A DNA stretch of 64,000 bases, taken from the NCBI GenBank assembly GCA_001574975.1, contig KQ965738.1, positions 263,133 to 327,132 on the forward strand, in the 5' to 3' direction. Shown one piece after another: positions 37,261-49,900 of the stretch. The position numbers were made by a program, and so were the translations under genes. The first letter of the stretch is position 1, and each line of letters starts with the position of its first letter. The notes beneath the pieces were generated by a model. The model was not told where the DNA came from. It searched no databases and was given only the letters and a program-made list of their open reading frames with translations. This DNA comes from Gonapodya prolifera JEL478 (lineage: Eukaryota > Monoblepharomycota > Monoblepharidomycetes > Monoblepharidales > Gonapodyaceae).

Positions 37261-37695
37261 GATGAGTGTCCGCCGGGTGTCCGCAGTAACTACGCACCCA
37301 TATATTGGGAGGCGATACGAAAGAGTTTGCACGCGCGGCTTTCTACAGCACCCAGGCGAGCTTAGTGAACACATAGGTGTGGAGATCGTGTGCAGACCAG
37401 AAGGGAACAGACGGATGCTGCGGCCACTCGTCATTGGTGAAGAGTTGGCCTTGATTTTGGACTCTGACTCGATCAACACGCTCTCTTTGGATCCTTGTAA
37501 AGGGCGGACGATCTGCAACGACCAAAATAGCCAGCATTTTAAGCGGTGCGGATGCATTGGAGGGCGGCTGTCTCTCGAATCCGTTTCCATCCTGGCAACA
37601 AACTACGAACTCCATCCTCGCAGCTGCATTCCAAACCGCGTCATCTCACCAGTTCGAGTGAAATCTCTTATACAGCACCCTCGCGAAAGTACATC
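37261..37695. promoter_or_regulatory. Divergent intergenic region, unknown gene / DUF6314 gene
   Basis: About 435 bp between divergent starts. Long frames cross it on both strands without motifs. Part of the right side could encode an Arg-rich N-terminal extension of the DUF6314 protein (ATG at 37552 in frame). Confidence 0.35.
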
Positions 37696-38220
37696 ATGGA
37701 TCACCCTTCCGCAAAATCTGTCGCGCACAGGGTTTTTCGATCCCTACCAGGGGAATGGTCTCTCGAGAGAATCGCAGTATCCCGAAATAATTTTCAACCC
37801 GGGGGCCGCTTCTCAGGGTCCGCGCGGTTCCAACCGCAGGCTAACTCGAGCACGGCGTCTGGACTGGAATACTTATACACGGAGGAGGGCGAATTCACCT
37901 TTGCGGGAGGAAAGCTCACCGCAAAACGGCATTACGTATGGCGCTACGACGAGCGCTCGGACACAATAAGCGTGTGGTTCGTGCGCACGGATGACCATAC
38001 CCGCGCGGACTATCTCTACCATGAGGTCGAGTTCGCGAAAGCTTCTCCCGGGAGCTCGACGGTGACAGCAGGGGCCAGTCATTTGTGCGTCAGGGATCTT
38101 TATGGAGTCAAGTACACTTTCCACATTTCCGAAGATAAAGTGCACAGCTGGCGGTTGTTGTGCGAAGTCAAAGGACCTGCCAAGGACTACACACTTGATA
38201 GCGCATATTCGCGGTTGTGA
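37696..38220 (+). CDS. DUF6314 family protein
   Basis: Single-exon gene of 174 residues; small lipocalin-like beta-rich family of unknown function found in fungi and some bacteria. From the ATG at 37696 it reads MDHPSAKSVAHRVFRSLPGE, then WSLERIAVSR, SGLEYLYTEEGEF, AKRHYVWRYDERSDTISVWF, YLYHEVEF, ASHLCVRDLYGVKYTF and VKGPAKDYTLDSAYSRL. These match the family pattern in which YxYEEGE, RxYxWRY, ISVWFV, a HLCxxDxY block and GPxKDYxxxTxY occur in order. An in-frame ATG at 37552 would add 48 basic residues that could act as a mitochondrial presequence; I prefer 37696 because family similarity starts there. Confidence 0.85.
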   Translation: MDHPSAKSVAHRVFRSLPGEWSLERIAVSRNNFQPGGRFSGSARFQPQANSSTASGLEYLYTEEGEFTFAGGKLTAKRHYVWRYDERSDTISVWFVRTDDHTRADYLYHEVEFAKASPGSSTVTAGASHLCVRDLYGVKYTFHISEDKVHSWRLLCEVKGPAKDYTLDSAYSRL

Positions 38221-38465
38221 TTGGCAATAGTCTACGTGATATTTTGAGTATTGGTATGATTTTTAAATTGGCAGGGGATGGCGAGTGCTTGCCGCCGGGT
38301 AAAATCCCCACAGAACCTGGGCACACGATGGGGAACGGGCGAGTGAACCTACATACAAAGTGGATCGATTTCCCCCATGGCCACCACTCTGAGCGTGGGC
38401 TGCAATCGCCGTTCCATTCCAAAGTCAAGACCAACCGAATCCCCCTGCCAATACCGACCCCTCAC

Positions 38466-40749
38466 ATGGCGGTCTTCGACATCCCCCACCTGGTTGCCGA
38501 ACGGATCTTCATGTCCGTCGAGGAACCGTCGTCTCTTGTTCTCACATGTCGATTGTTCTGGAGTGTCGGGTGCGACAAAACTGTCCAGGCTCGCTGGTGT
38601 CTGCTGAAGTGAGTCACCTGCCTGAACGACCTGACGTCTCCCTCCCTAACACGCGCTCTGGGATCAGATTTGGCAAATTTTCTGTCCTTCCCTCGCTCGC
38701 AAACACCCCAGCATACCGCAATCTCCTCACCCCCGCTCTCCTCGGACGCCTCGCTGTGATGGGGGCGCATATCTCTCGGTACACACTTCAACGTCTGGCT
38801 CGGAGCGTAGCTTGGTCTGCCGAACCCTCGATGCCGGATTCCGCTTCGTTCGACGAAAAAATGGAGCGCAGACAGCGCTGGGCGAGTTGGAAAGAGGAGA
38901 TCGAACAGTGGGCGATCGATGAGTGTGAACGGCGGTTCGGCGCTGAGGTTGAGGTAGGCATTCTCAAACGCGAAGTGGCATTCGGTTGGTTCCTCACGCA
39001 CAGCTTTTACAGCTCTTTCATGACTCCACACTTGTCAATGACCCACATTACCTGGAGGATGTTCCACCTCGTCCTGCCTACGACCCAAAATCGCTCGACG
39101 ACATGGAGCTGTTCCTCCACCTCACCGGCGCGGTCCGATCCGAAAACGTTTTTGGAATGGAGGCTTTGGAATGGAGGATGAGGGAAGTGAACGCGAAGCT
39201 CGTTGAGCTGGGATCGCGTGGCTTCGCCGTGGACTTCGCGAGATGGCTCGGCCCGAACCGGAATTGGCGGCTGGCCTATTCGGTTGAAGATGTTGTGGAT
39301 CGCGTCGTTCTCACTCCTCCATCGCTCCTCGAGTCATGGTGTCGCAACGGGATGTCGTTCAAGCCCGTGGCACCGGATTTCTGGCCCAAACTTTTTGCAC
39401 ACCCCATGTTCCCCCGTATTGCTTCCTCCCTTCCCGCCATGGCGAGATCGGTATGTCCAGCGGACGGGTTCCCCCAGATGCTCTTCGACTATCTAGGCTC
39501 ATTGGAACCCCTTGAAAGAGCGGGAAGGTTGAGGATGGCGGCGACAGCGTTTCCCGGTGCCAAGATTGAGGCGGCTGCGAGAACGAACCTGGATCGGATG
39601 GTCAAAGTTCAAAGACCAAGTGCCAAGGGCAAGGAAAAGGACAATGTGAAAGAGAAGGAGAAGGAGAAAGACGACAAATTACAGCTGGATGGAGACTTTA
39701 TCTGGAGCGTCGGGGTCGCGTGGCCTGAAACGATCTCTCTGTACGCGGTGGATGTTGTGAAAGCGTACCTGGATCAAAAACCGGACGACTGGAAAGATCA
39801 ACTTCTCGCCCTCCTCACGAACGTGATCGCCAAAACAACACCTTCCAACTGTGTTGTACGACCTACCTCCTCCGGTCGTTCTCGTGCCCCATCAACACCA
39901 GCATCGACCTTCCGCGCACTCCTCGCTGACGCCATATCACGCAAGGACCAGCCAACCCGCAATTGGCTCCTTCACATCTCTTCCCTTGTGCCGGACTGGG
40001 AGTCTACGGCACTTTCCTCCTTTGCCCGCCCACTGTCACACTGCCCAAACACTTTGGTTCGCACTTTTGCCATTGACCCCTCGGGATCGCCGACCCCTGG
40101 TGGACACCTGTCCTGGATGCGACACTGTTCTCTCACTCCAAGCGGCGCGTTGGCGCAAGTAGCGTTCGAATGCGCTTTGAGGGAATCTGCCGAGTGCAGG
40201 GCACCTGACCGCCTTGCTATGAAGTGGAAGGCTGTTATGGCTGGTGAGGAGCCGGAAACAGATCAGTTCCGGCAACGCGGGGACCTAGCAGAAGAAGTCC
40301 TCGCTGTAGCTGAGCGATATGGGTGGTGGGTCTCGCCATACCACGTGCAGATTCTGTGGCGAGTTGTGGAGGAGCAGGGTGCCATCGCCGAACTCGACGG
40401 CCAGGTTTTGGCTGCGCCGGAGATCTTTGTGTTCTACAATTATGGCGGTAGAGGTTTGGATGCACTTGTCGAAAAGGTCCTCCGAATGGCCGAGCGGACT
40501 TGGCTGCGCCTTCCCAAGGAAGACTGTCGGCATTACGTGGATGAGGTGCTTCGGGGCCGGGGACTCAAAACTGCCAAGGGCGCCTCATTGGGGGAAAAGG
40601 TACAGGAGATGTGGTACCGACAATTCGCGTCATTGTTGAGGGAGGTGAGGAAGTGCGCCCGGAAGGCAGGCGTTGAGGGATCCCCGGTTGTGCTGTTCCG
40701 AGAAAGTTTACTGAATTTTATGCAACGAATTGTGAGGACCGTCATCTGA
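38466..40749 (+). CDS. Large uncharacterised protein with F-box-like N-terminus
   Basis: The ATG at 38466 opens MAVFDIPHLVAERIFMSVEE, then PSSLVLTCRLFWSVGCD, which follows the F-box spacing (P-x-I/L, then C-r-x-f/W), so a Skp1-binding adaptor is possible. Introns near 38610-38667 and 38955-39001 join to a single long reading frame running from about 39002 to 40749. That part is alpha-helical, Trp-rich and repeat-like (HAMFPR, RTWLRLP, WLLHISSLVPDWEST), with a basic/acidic KEKEKEKD insert at 39640-39680. Nothing in it matches a family I know. The gene begins 245 bp after the DUF6314 stop, on the same strand. Confidence 0.6.
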
Positions 40750-40901
40750 ATTTTGATTAACCGTACTGTAAATACGTGTAAATTTCATGTTTTCATGTTT
40801 TCATTGAACAAAGTTTAATCGAAATCCTCGGGGGTCGTGTCGGTTGAGAATGAGTGTCAGGTAGCCTCACGAAGCATTGCCGAGAGCCGTTGCTCTCAAC
40901 C

Positions 40902-43900
40902 ATGGCCCCAACCCCACCCTATCCTTCAACTCGGCCGCGTCCTCTGTCACTTCCAACAGCGCGCAGACCTCGCGTCGTCCTCCACATGCGCTCCGCGTCC
41001 CATCTCGCCGGCAAATCGCCAACTGTCACAATCGAAGACGGAGAGGTGGATGCGGATGTTGATGAAATGAAACACAGTATGGCGCTTTTGATGCGAGAGG
41101 CGGAAAATCAGGCAACTGCTTCAAGGGACAGCAGTCACTACACACTCGCTAGCAGCATGAACACCCTACTTGATTCTACTCCACCTCCTGCACACTCTGA
41201 AAAACATTCCGAATCTACTCGTCTTACCAGCCTTGAACGAAAATATCTCTGCCACAGGCTACCAGTGCTTGACCGTAGAGTTTTGCGGACGTTCGGAGTG
41301 TACATGGGCCAGTGGAAGAATGTTGCATGGCCGTCTGAGCCCTGGCACTGTGATTTGCTGGTCATGCCGTTGCGGGAAGCGTGGGAGTGGGCGGAATTTG
41401 CGAAGTCCGGCACTGTATTGCCATTCTCCGTCCTCGAGGAGGATATAAAACGGAATACTGCTGCAATGAAAACAGAAGTGAAGGCGGTTGGGAAGAGTGG
41501 TGTAAGGGGACAAGACGAGAACGGAACATCACCATCATTGGGGGCTTCTGGGAAGCAGATAAATGGTGATGCGGAAGATAATTCCGCTACGTCGGAGTCT
41601 GACAATGAATCGGATGCCGGGAGCTCTCATATCGGGGAGAGTCAAGGGGGTTTTGCAATGGTCAGGCGGGCGATATCTCGCATGAGCAGCAAGAAGGTGG
41701 CAGGTCAGGGCGACCCAACCTCGGAAGACAGAGATCCCAAAACAGGAGCTCTCGGTGCAATAATGAGAGTTCTTTCCAAAAAGCAGACTTCTGACTCTCA
41801 CCGTAAGAAACATCAGACGACTGACACACCTGTGGATTGCACTGACCAAGTCGAAGAGTCAACTGTCACCGATGCTATCAATATTAACGCGCCGGCAATC
41901 TCTCCACCATTCACGTCGATTGCCCCAAGTTCAATCTCTCCGCAAAGCGCAAAACTCTCACCAAGTGCGGATTCCATTCTTCCAAGTGATTCGTCTGGGA
42001 GCCCACTTCCAACGTCTCCAACTGGTCATATTCCTCTGAAAATTTTATGTGCCTCGGTTGAGGTTTCTGCCTTGGAAGCTCCAAAGCGACTCTCTTCGTT
42101 CCTTTCGCAGATTCAATCATACCGTGACAATGTTCCGCCTCCAACCCAAGCAGGAATACTTCTTCGAGGGTGTCTGTCAGATCCCAAACGAGTGCAGCTT
42201 GTTTCTAAGATTGTCAGCCGAATCGGGAAGCGCTCGTGCTTTCTTACGCCAGTGCTCATCGAAGCTGATTTGGACGGTGCGACCGACACGGAGCGAATTC
42301 AAAGGGCCTCCCTTCTTCTGAAAATTTTTGAAGCCTGTCGAGATGAGCTGAGCGGAGTCGTTCTAGTTGGTGGGGGAGTTGTAGAGGTAAAAGATGTGAG
42401 TTCACAGAGCCCATCATTGAACTCCAAATTATTTGATTCCTTTTCGTAAAGGGCTGTCCAAAGCAGCGTATTCGACTTGACTCTGAAAAGAATGTCTTTG
42501 ATAGTGTTGTAAGACTGATGTCTGACGAATGTGGAATACGCGATTCGTTCGTGGTCACTGACGTCACACTCTTGCATGGAGCGAAGCTTCCTCCAGCTCT
42601 CGAGCGGCATCGCGTAGCGTGGGCTAAAGAACGTGGATTTTTAAGTTGGTCGGCTCAAGACTCATCGTTTACAAGCATGGAGGACTTGCCTCAGTCGGCA
42701 TGTGAATTTCGTAACGTGGACGTGTTTGAGTGGGGTATTGGAGATCCAGAAGTTATTGCGATTAAGGCGAGAGTTGAGTCGACTTGGCGTGAGATCATTG
42801 GCAAGAGTGGATGGGAAGTTGCACGAGACAGCGCTGTAGCAACTGCAAGGGAGTGGCAACCACCATTCGCAGAATTCGAACTTGCAGTAGAGCATTTTCG
42901 CAATGGCGGAGTAGATGAAGCACGTCGCTCTATTAGAGTATCACCAACGTTGCCTCCTGGACCAACCGTCTCGGACCTTACATTTTTGGCGGCCGATCTC
43001 GAACGGCATCCGCCCAATTTTGCTTCGCACGGAGTTCTGAATCAACTGAGATCCCTCCACGAGAATTGCACTTCTGGTCGTGGGGAATGTAATGTGGTGG
43101 AATGCTCTTTTATTGGACAAGTGCCCTGTCCGCAACGTAGATCGGAGGTTACACATCGTATCTACGCGGCGATGGGAGAACTTCGCATCAAGGGCCTACT
43201 CGCAAGCTTCAAAGACGATAATGACATTCCTGAGGGATTTCAGTCTGCAAAACCTGCCAATGCCTATTGCAGATTCTTGACCATTTTGAACCGCATGGCA
43301 TCCACCGAGGCGTCCGGCGCATTGTGTTTAACCAAAGAGCTCCCCCGCATTGCTGCAGAGCTTGCCAATGACCTCGAGAAGGATTCGATTCGGGTCTTTC
43401 TGGCAAGCAAGGCTTCTTTTCGGCTCCATGGACGCAGTGAAGGGAGCATCCTTCCATATGCGCCGGTTTGGGGAGTAGGGGCTAGTGACCCCGACTCCAA
43501 CGGAACCACCTTTCTGTACATTTGCGGTGGGTGGCCAAATCGCTTTTTTTTTTTTTTACGCTTCGCACGCATAATTTTGCAACTGTAGACTCTCATCCAC
43601 AACCTGAGGAGGTTATCTTTAACTTATATCTTCAGCTACACTGCAAGGTGGATCCTGAGGTCGCACTTATTGGAGAGCTTCTGGTCGCTAGTCACGGTGC
43701 AGAGCACGACATCACCCTCAGGATGCCCTCAAGACTTGAGCCTGAAGTCGACATTAGTGATCGCGATGATCTTGGAACTCTTGTTCTACTTCGGACCTCC
43801 AGGAAGGAGCAAGTGGTTGCCCGGGCTGGCAATGCCATCGATACACTAAGCATCGCTGGTGTATTTCTCGTCCACGACCATATTTCGGAACTAGCTCACT

Positions 43901-46900
43901 TCGAACTATTGGCAAAAGAGAAAGGCAAGAAAATTGAATCTGCTGTGGAGAACTGCCGTCCTGACGGCGCATTCGAGTCCTGCCTGTTCGAGTGCTTGGG
44001 TACATTGCTTGTCTCGCAAGATCCCCGAAGCACCTTTTCGTCCCTGGTCAAACATCTCGGAGCATTACTCGACTCTCCAAAGACATGTAGTTTTGCTTGC
44101 TTGTTTTTCGGATCACTTTGGAAGGGATTTCAGCATTTGGTCTTTGAAGAACTCAAAATTTCATTGCGTGCCAAGAATGGCTTTAGATTCCTACCAGAGC
44201 CGGACCAAGTTGCAGTGGCACTTGAGATGCTTTCTACACAACGAAACTTAGCCACAGTTTTTGGTTGCAGCTCACGGCAGTTGTCAGTTCCATTCCTTCA
44301 GCACCTGCGGCACGAAGCTCAACTAGAAGGGAATTTACGCCATTTTTCAGTGGACTCAAAAAGCGCCGACCTAGCAGAGGAACTCAGCTTTTCATTTCTC
44401 CATGAACAAGCTCGAGATGTAAGTGCAAGAGTTCAGATTATATGCGAAGGGCCCTCCTTACTTCAACATTCTCCTATAGTTCGTGAATGCCTTCATTTTC
44501 GTTTATCCTGTGTTGCTTGACATTCTTATTTCTTCAGTTCTCGGTCCTGGCATTTTTTTAAGCAATCGCATCGGAGCCCAGATGCAAAGTCATGTTTCCA
44601 CTGCTTTGATTATTTCTTTTCCTGTCGTTGGAGGACTGCTTAATTGTAGTGAGTCGATCCGATTCTTACATATTGGGCAGTTTTCTCAGTCACTTGAGTC
44701 GTAGTTGCACGAAGTTCCACCACTTTTATCAACGCGAAGTCTTATCCTGTCTTTTTTGAGTTATTGCTAAACAAGTTCGCAATGGCTCTTCAATTTTCAT
44801 CTATCGTCTCTGTCTTGGTTGGTCTAGTTTTCTCGGCTGTGTGTGGAGTCCAAGATATTCTGCTTTTTCCGTACATGTTTTTTTTCATTTGGTTTATGAT
44901 TCTCCTTGGAACGCTACTCTTGCTTAGAGATACCAAACGTTTCTTTTTGGCAAGGTTTGTGGATTCCGACTAGGTTTCTTGGGCAAATGATAACCCCCGT
45001 TTTCCTGAAATTGTTAAGTGATGGTCCCCAGGGAGTCGCACTGGCAACTTTGACTTTGTTGGTGGCACCGTTATCAACCTTTTATGGATTTTCGTTTGCA
45101 TCCGAAATGTCTTTGATGCTTGTGTATATTGTTGTGTTTACTGTCGCAGATGCAATTATGTTATACCAAGTGAGTGCAAAATAATTTTCTTTCCTTCCTT
45201 TTTGTCATCAAGTTGCTTTGTATAGCTCACGCGAATGGCCCGAAACTTGTTGGAATTGCCCCAATCCATCGTCATTCCGAACCAAGCCCAAGTGGTTGCT
45301 CTTTTTGAACGCAAATGTCCACAACCTGAATTGCGAGGACGAGAAACTCCAACAGACTTCCAGAAGAGGCTGCGTTTGTGGGAAAGGACTGCACGACAAT
45401 CGTACATCAAAGAAATGGAACGCGTGCTCCCCCCACGACCGTTCTCGCTCGGTGGCAAGGCTGATATGGACCAGAGTATGCTATTTGATCGGCGACAGCA
45501 ATGGTCGCGCGAAAAAGAAGTTGTGACGTGGTTTTCCGAAACTTCCGGCGTTGGTCTTCCACAGCGCTTCAGTCAAGATTGGGACTCAATGGTGCGGCAA
45601 GCTATCACAAAACTAAAAGGGCGATACCAAGCCACCAGACCCAATCGTGGAGATGTTCTTTTTGATATGGAATTCCCAGCAATTGTCTTTGGCGTCGTTT
45701 ACTTCGTATTCATTTTTTGTGACCGCTGGGCAACGCTCTTGTTCCAAGGCACGACGTACTTTCTATTTCCTATCAAATTGAGCGATTCTGTTTACACAGT
45801 GGACGAATCACAAGCGACGGGTGTTCGATTTGGAACACTATTTATTTTGATAGGATCCGGTCTTTTAGAAATTTCGCTGTTGCGAATTCTTAAGCAAGAC
45901 CAAGAGGGCAAATCCACACGTTTATCGAAACAGTTCACCCCAGAAAAGCTTTTAATAATCGCTCATCAAGCCACCAAAGTTATTTTCTGGAAGGAACTTG
46001 TTCTGTTCTGCGTGGCCCTCCTCCTTACCTTGGGTTTTGTCGCAGTATTTGGTATGAATGTCTTGTTCTCAAATTCATCAACTTTACTCTCATTCGCAGT
46101 CGAAACATTTGGGTTCTGGGGTCTTTTGATCGGGCTCTTTGCAAAGCTGTATGTAAAAGAAGAAATGGATCTGAACTTCGCAATGGCAATTTCGTGTTTC
46201 GTGGGAATTGCTGGGTCCTTCATAAGCCTCGTGGCATTTGGATCTCCGAGATACGTTTTGTTGATATGTGCAACATCTTCATGGCTGTTTGCATTTGGGG
46301 CTTTTGTCATCGGAGGACGTGACAATGTTTTCAGGCAGCGAGGGTTTCGGTTGTCACCTCTTCTCAACACAAGTGGTTTCCATCGCTTGGGCAAGTTTTC
46401 TGATACAATATCTTCCACGCAAAGAAACGAAATGATTCGGCTTTTACGGAAGAAGAGAAGTGAGTTTCAAAAGCTGCCAAGTCCTACCGCCGATATGGCT
46501 TTCCGCATTCTATCTGGATTTCTAAGTCGAATCAAACAAACGACAACTGAGGATGCTTACGTTCAACGGTGTGAAACGTATGTGTCTATTGCAACAATGG
46601 CTTTCCCAGACCTTGCGAGAATGGTTTCTTTGGCATTAGAAGAGTATCGGGCCGATAATATTGTTGTTTATGCTCTTCCGGAATACCTCAGCAAGCTGCT
46701 GAAACAACAATACTTCGCTGTTGCATCAAAAAGCGAAGAGGACAACAAGCTTGAAATATTCTGTGCTATGCCTGAAATGGACCCAAAGTACCTCCAACCT
46801 TTTGTCATGGAGGTTGTACTTCACGAGTATTTAGAGGCAATTGCTGGTTTCACTCACTCCGAAACCATTGCCGCTACTCATTACATTCTTTGCGAGGATT

Positions 46901-49900
46901 CAAGTCATCTAACATTGGCAACCAAGATCGACCTGGAGGAGCGCGAGCGAGACGAACTTCAAGTGCTACATTTAAACGCAGAGAGAGAGTTTGTGGCTCG
47001 TTATAGACGTTGTCTGGACATTATGGACCCCGACTTTGACTTGCATTCAATGTTGGGGAAACTTCCTTCCACTTCAAGTTCATTAAGATCTCTTTTGAGT
47101 GCACAATTTGCCCTAATTGTAGGCACTTCAGCAAAAGCCATGCAGAAGAAGGCTACCAACAAAGAAAAGGATCGGAAATCATCAGATGTCGCACCCACAA
47201 TCATTGTTCCCCACAGTGGTCAATCGTTCAGAGGGATGTTGCTGCTACTTTACCTCGCATTGACAACTGACGCTCGGTTTGGTCGTGAGGTTTCGACCTT
47301 ATCTGTCTGGCTACGAGGACCGTTAGGTTTGATATATCGAACGTCACTGCACATTTCGCTATTCCTTAAGAAGTGGTTGGTTTACCAAAAGTTGGTGCAT
47401 GTTCAGACATTTCTTCGAAGATCAAATGGTCTTCGGAGGACCTACTACACGGATTCTCCAAATTATCGCTTCACGGGGAAAGAAAGCATTGTTCGATGCG
47501 ATCTATTTGACTGGAAAAACAAGACGACAGTAAGCATCAAAACAATGTCAGACCTATCGTCGCTCCCAATATGCATGTTCCGATATAATGGTGAGAGTCG
47601 AAGCACTTGCGGAAAAGTACTGAAATCAAGGAAAGTAAATAATTACAGGTCCGAAGAAAGCCGATTGGACACCAGTCCCATCTGCTGACAAACATATCAG
47701 CAAGTCTTACTTTTCGGACGAACGATTGAGGTTGGAGGTATTTTGTGAGCGCGAGGCCTTCACAGCTGTTTATGATTACGGTCAAGGGAAACAAATCTTT
47801 CCTCAACGTCGCGTCATTCTAAGAGGACAGCCCGACGAGCGCTGGCTCCAAAACATCCCTAATCTTGAAGCGGAGGACAGTTGGATAGAAACACATCACT
47901 TCCATGGAACCACCGGGCAGGTGTACAAGTCGATATTTCGAACCTCACGTATGGATCAAAGCCCAGTCTCAGCGACTTATTCTTATCTGGACGACAACCA
48001 GTTTTCTACTGCAGAAACGGCACACTATTTTGTTGCAGCCGGAGACTGGAGTTTGACCGCTCGCTTTGCACGAGGATGGACACATGACTCGACTTTTCCC
48101 AAGTTCTCATTGATTGAGTATAGAGTTGGGGACCTCAATTTTCGAGTCACATTTGACTATTCACACCCTCAACACACTAAATTCGGTGGGTGCTTTACTT
48201 ACTTTAAATTGGCTCATAGTTCTTACTTGTCACCTGACAGATTGCGTGCAGGTACTCGAAACTGGGACAAGAAGGCCTACAATTCCTCCAGAATTCATAA
48301 CAAGCGATCCGCTGGGCTTGCTGAAGCGGCAACCCCCCATTTGCTTCTGGGCATCTAACGAGCTTCATTCAACCCATTTGAAAGCAGTGCCGCGACGCCA
48401 GTGGTTTCGAGTAACGAAAATCGACTACTACGGCCATTCGTGCAGTACTCCGCGAATACGCGAGGAATTGTGGGCGGCTTGGCGAGCCCAGAAACTACCA
48501 GGCGCTATTGCACGTACCTTGGACATGGATGTTATCTTGCGAGCAGATGCCCATCTCAAGGATTACTTCCGTCAACGTGACAGCGGCAATCGAGCTGGAG
48601 CTCTGAATTCGCTTCAAGGCCAAAGGTTGCCACTAGAACACCTACTTGTTGTGCCCGATACACCAGAAACCCGTCCTTCATCAATGCACGTTAGGTTGGC
48701 AGATTTGGAAGATCTTGCGTCGGGAGGGGACAGTTCGTTGGTCTCGTCCAGGTCTATGCCAAACTCAGAAGCAATGAAACGTGTCGCGATCGACAGTGGA
48801 ACGTTTCCTACGGGTGGTGGAGGCGTCGGAAGCTGCAGGAGGTGTGATGAGGGAGTGTTTTTTGTTCTTTTGTCCATTAAATTGACTTGATTGGGCTTGC
48901 AGAGACCTCGTGAACAATTTGGATCGAGTCCGATGGGACTGTCTCGCCGAACTTGCTGACGCAGAAGTCGCACAACGAGAATACCAGCTGGAAAAGAACA
49001 TCGATTCCATCCACTATCTTCCTATATGGGACTTAGATTTCGGCACAGCCAACGAAAACTTCCGGCGGCAGGTGTCGGCAGTTGAGTTAGAGCGAAGACG
49101 TTTGAAAACAACGAAAAGTGTCGTCAAAACGAAATTCACTCCCCTTGTCACCGAATTGGTGAATGGGATATTCGACAACGATCTTGCAGCAAGTAAAGTC
49201 GATTTCTATGAAGATACCTTTGTGAAAATGTACGAATACTTTGGCGATCACGACTGGTCTCTGAGCTGGGAATCAAAGGAAATGATAGATGTCTTTACAT
49301 CCGGGGTATTGCAGCTCTGTGCATCGAGCTCAAGTTGCTTTGAAGGGACACTGCCCACAGAGATGCGTAAGTGCCCACTCTCGCTTTCGCGATCACAACA
49401 TTTGTCAAAATTACGTCCGCGGACAGCAACCCTGAGCGAAATTGCAATGCTGTACACACTCCTGTCGCGAACCCTTCTGCCTCTCTCTCATCAATTGCCT
49501 GATTTTTGTGACAATCGTGTGTGTTTCCACGCATCCCACCACGGACCGCAAGCAATCATTGGAGTGGTTGCTAAGAAGCTACATGGTGTAACTCTTGTTC
49601 TTTGGGACCAGTGAGGCTTAAAAGTTTTGAAGGTTTCTTGCGAGCGCGATTCAACTGATTTCCAATTTCCCTTCCTGATAACAGTGGAATTCTGTGGCGA
49701 GAACGTCTGTACGGTCTTTGTGATGCCCAAACGATGACCCCTTTCGTACAAATGGGCTTCGCTGGAATTACACGCCTAATTGCGTGGCTTGTGGTGCGTC
49801 GAGCGGATGCCATCACACCTTGTACCAGTATTCAAAATCCGGACTGGGAAGCGCATCTCGGAGGAGGTATGCGTGTGCCTGTTGGTGTCGTCGCATCCTT

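Noticed and set aside
36670-37590. 306-codon minus-strand frame starting at 37590
   Set aside because: The part upstream of 37260 shows no coding character and would run into the promoter of the DUF6314 gene; MSFPSMY at 37260 is a better start.
37696-40749. DUF6314 and F-box-like regions as one gene
   Set aside because: A clean family-matching stop at 38220 and 245 bp of non-coding sequence separate them.
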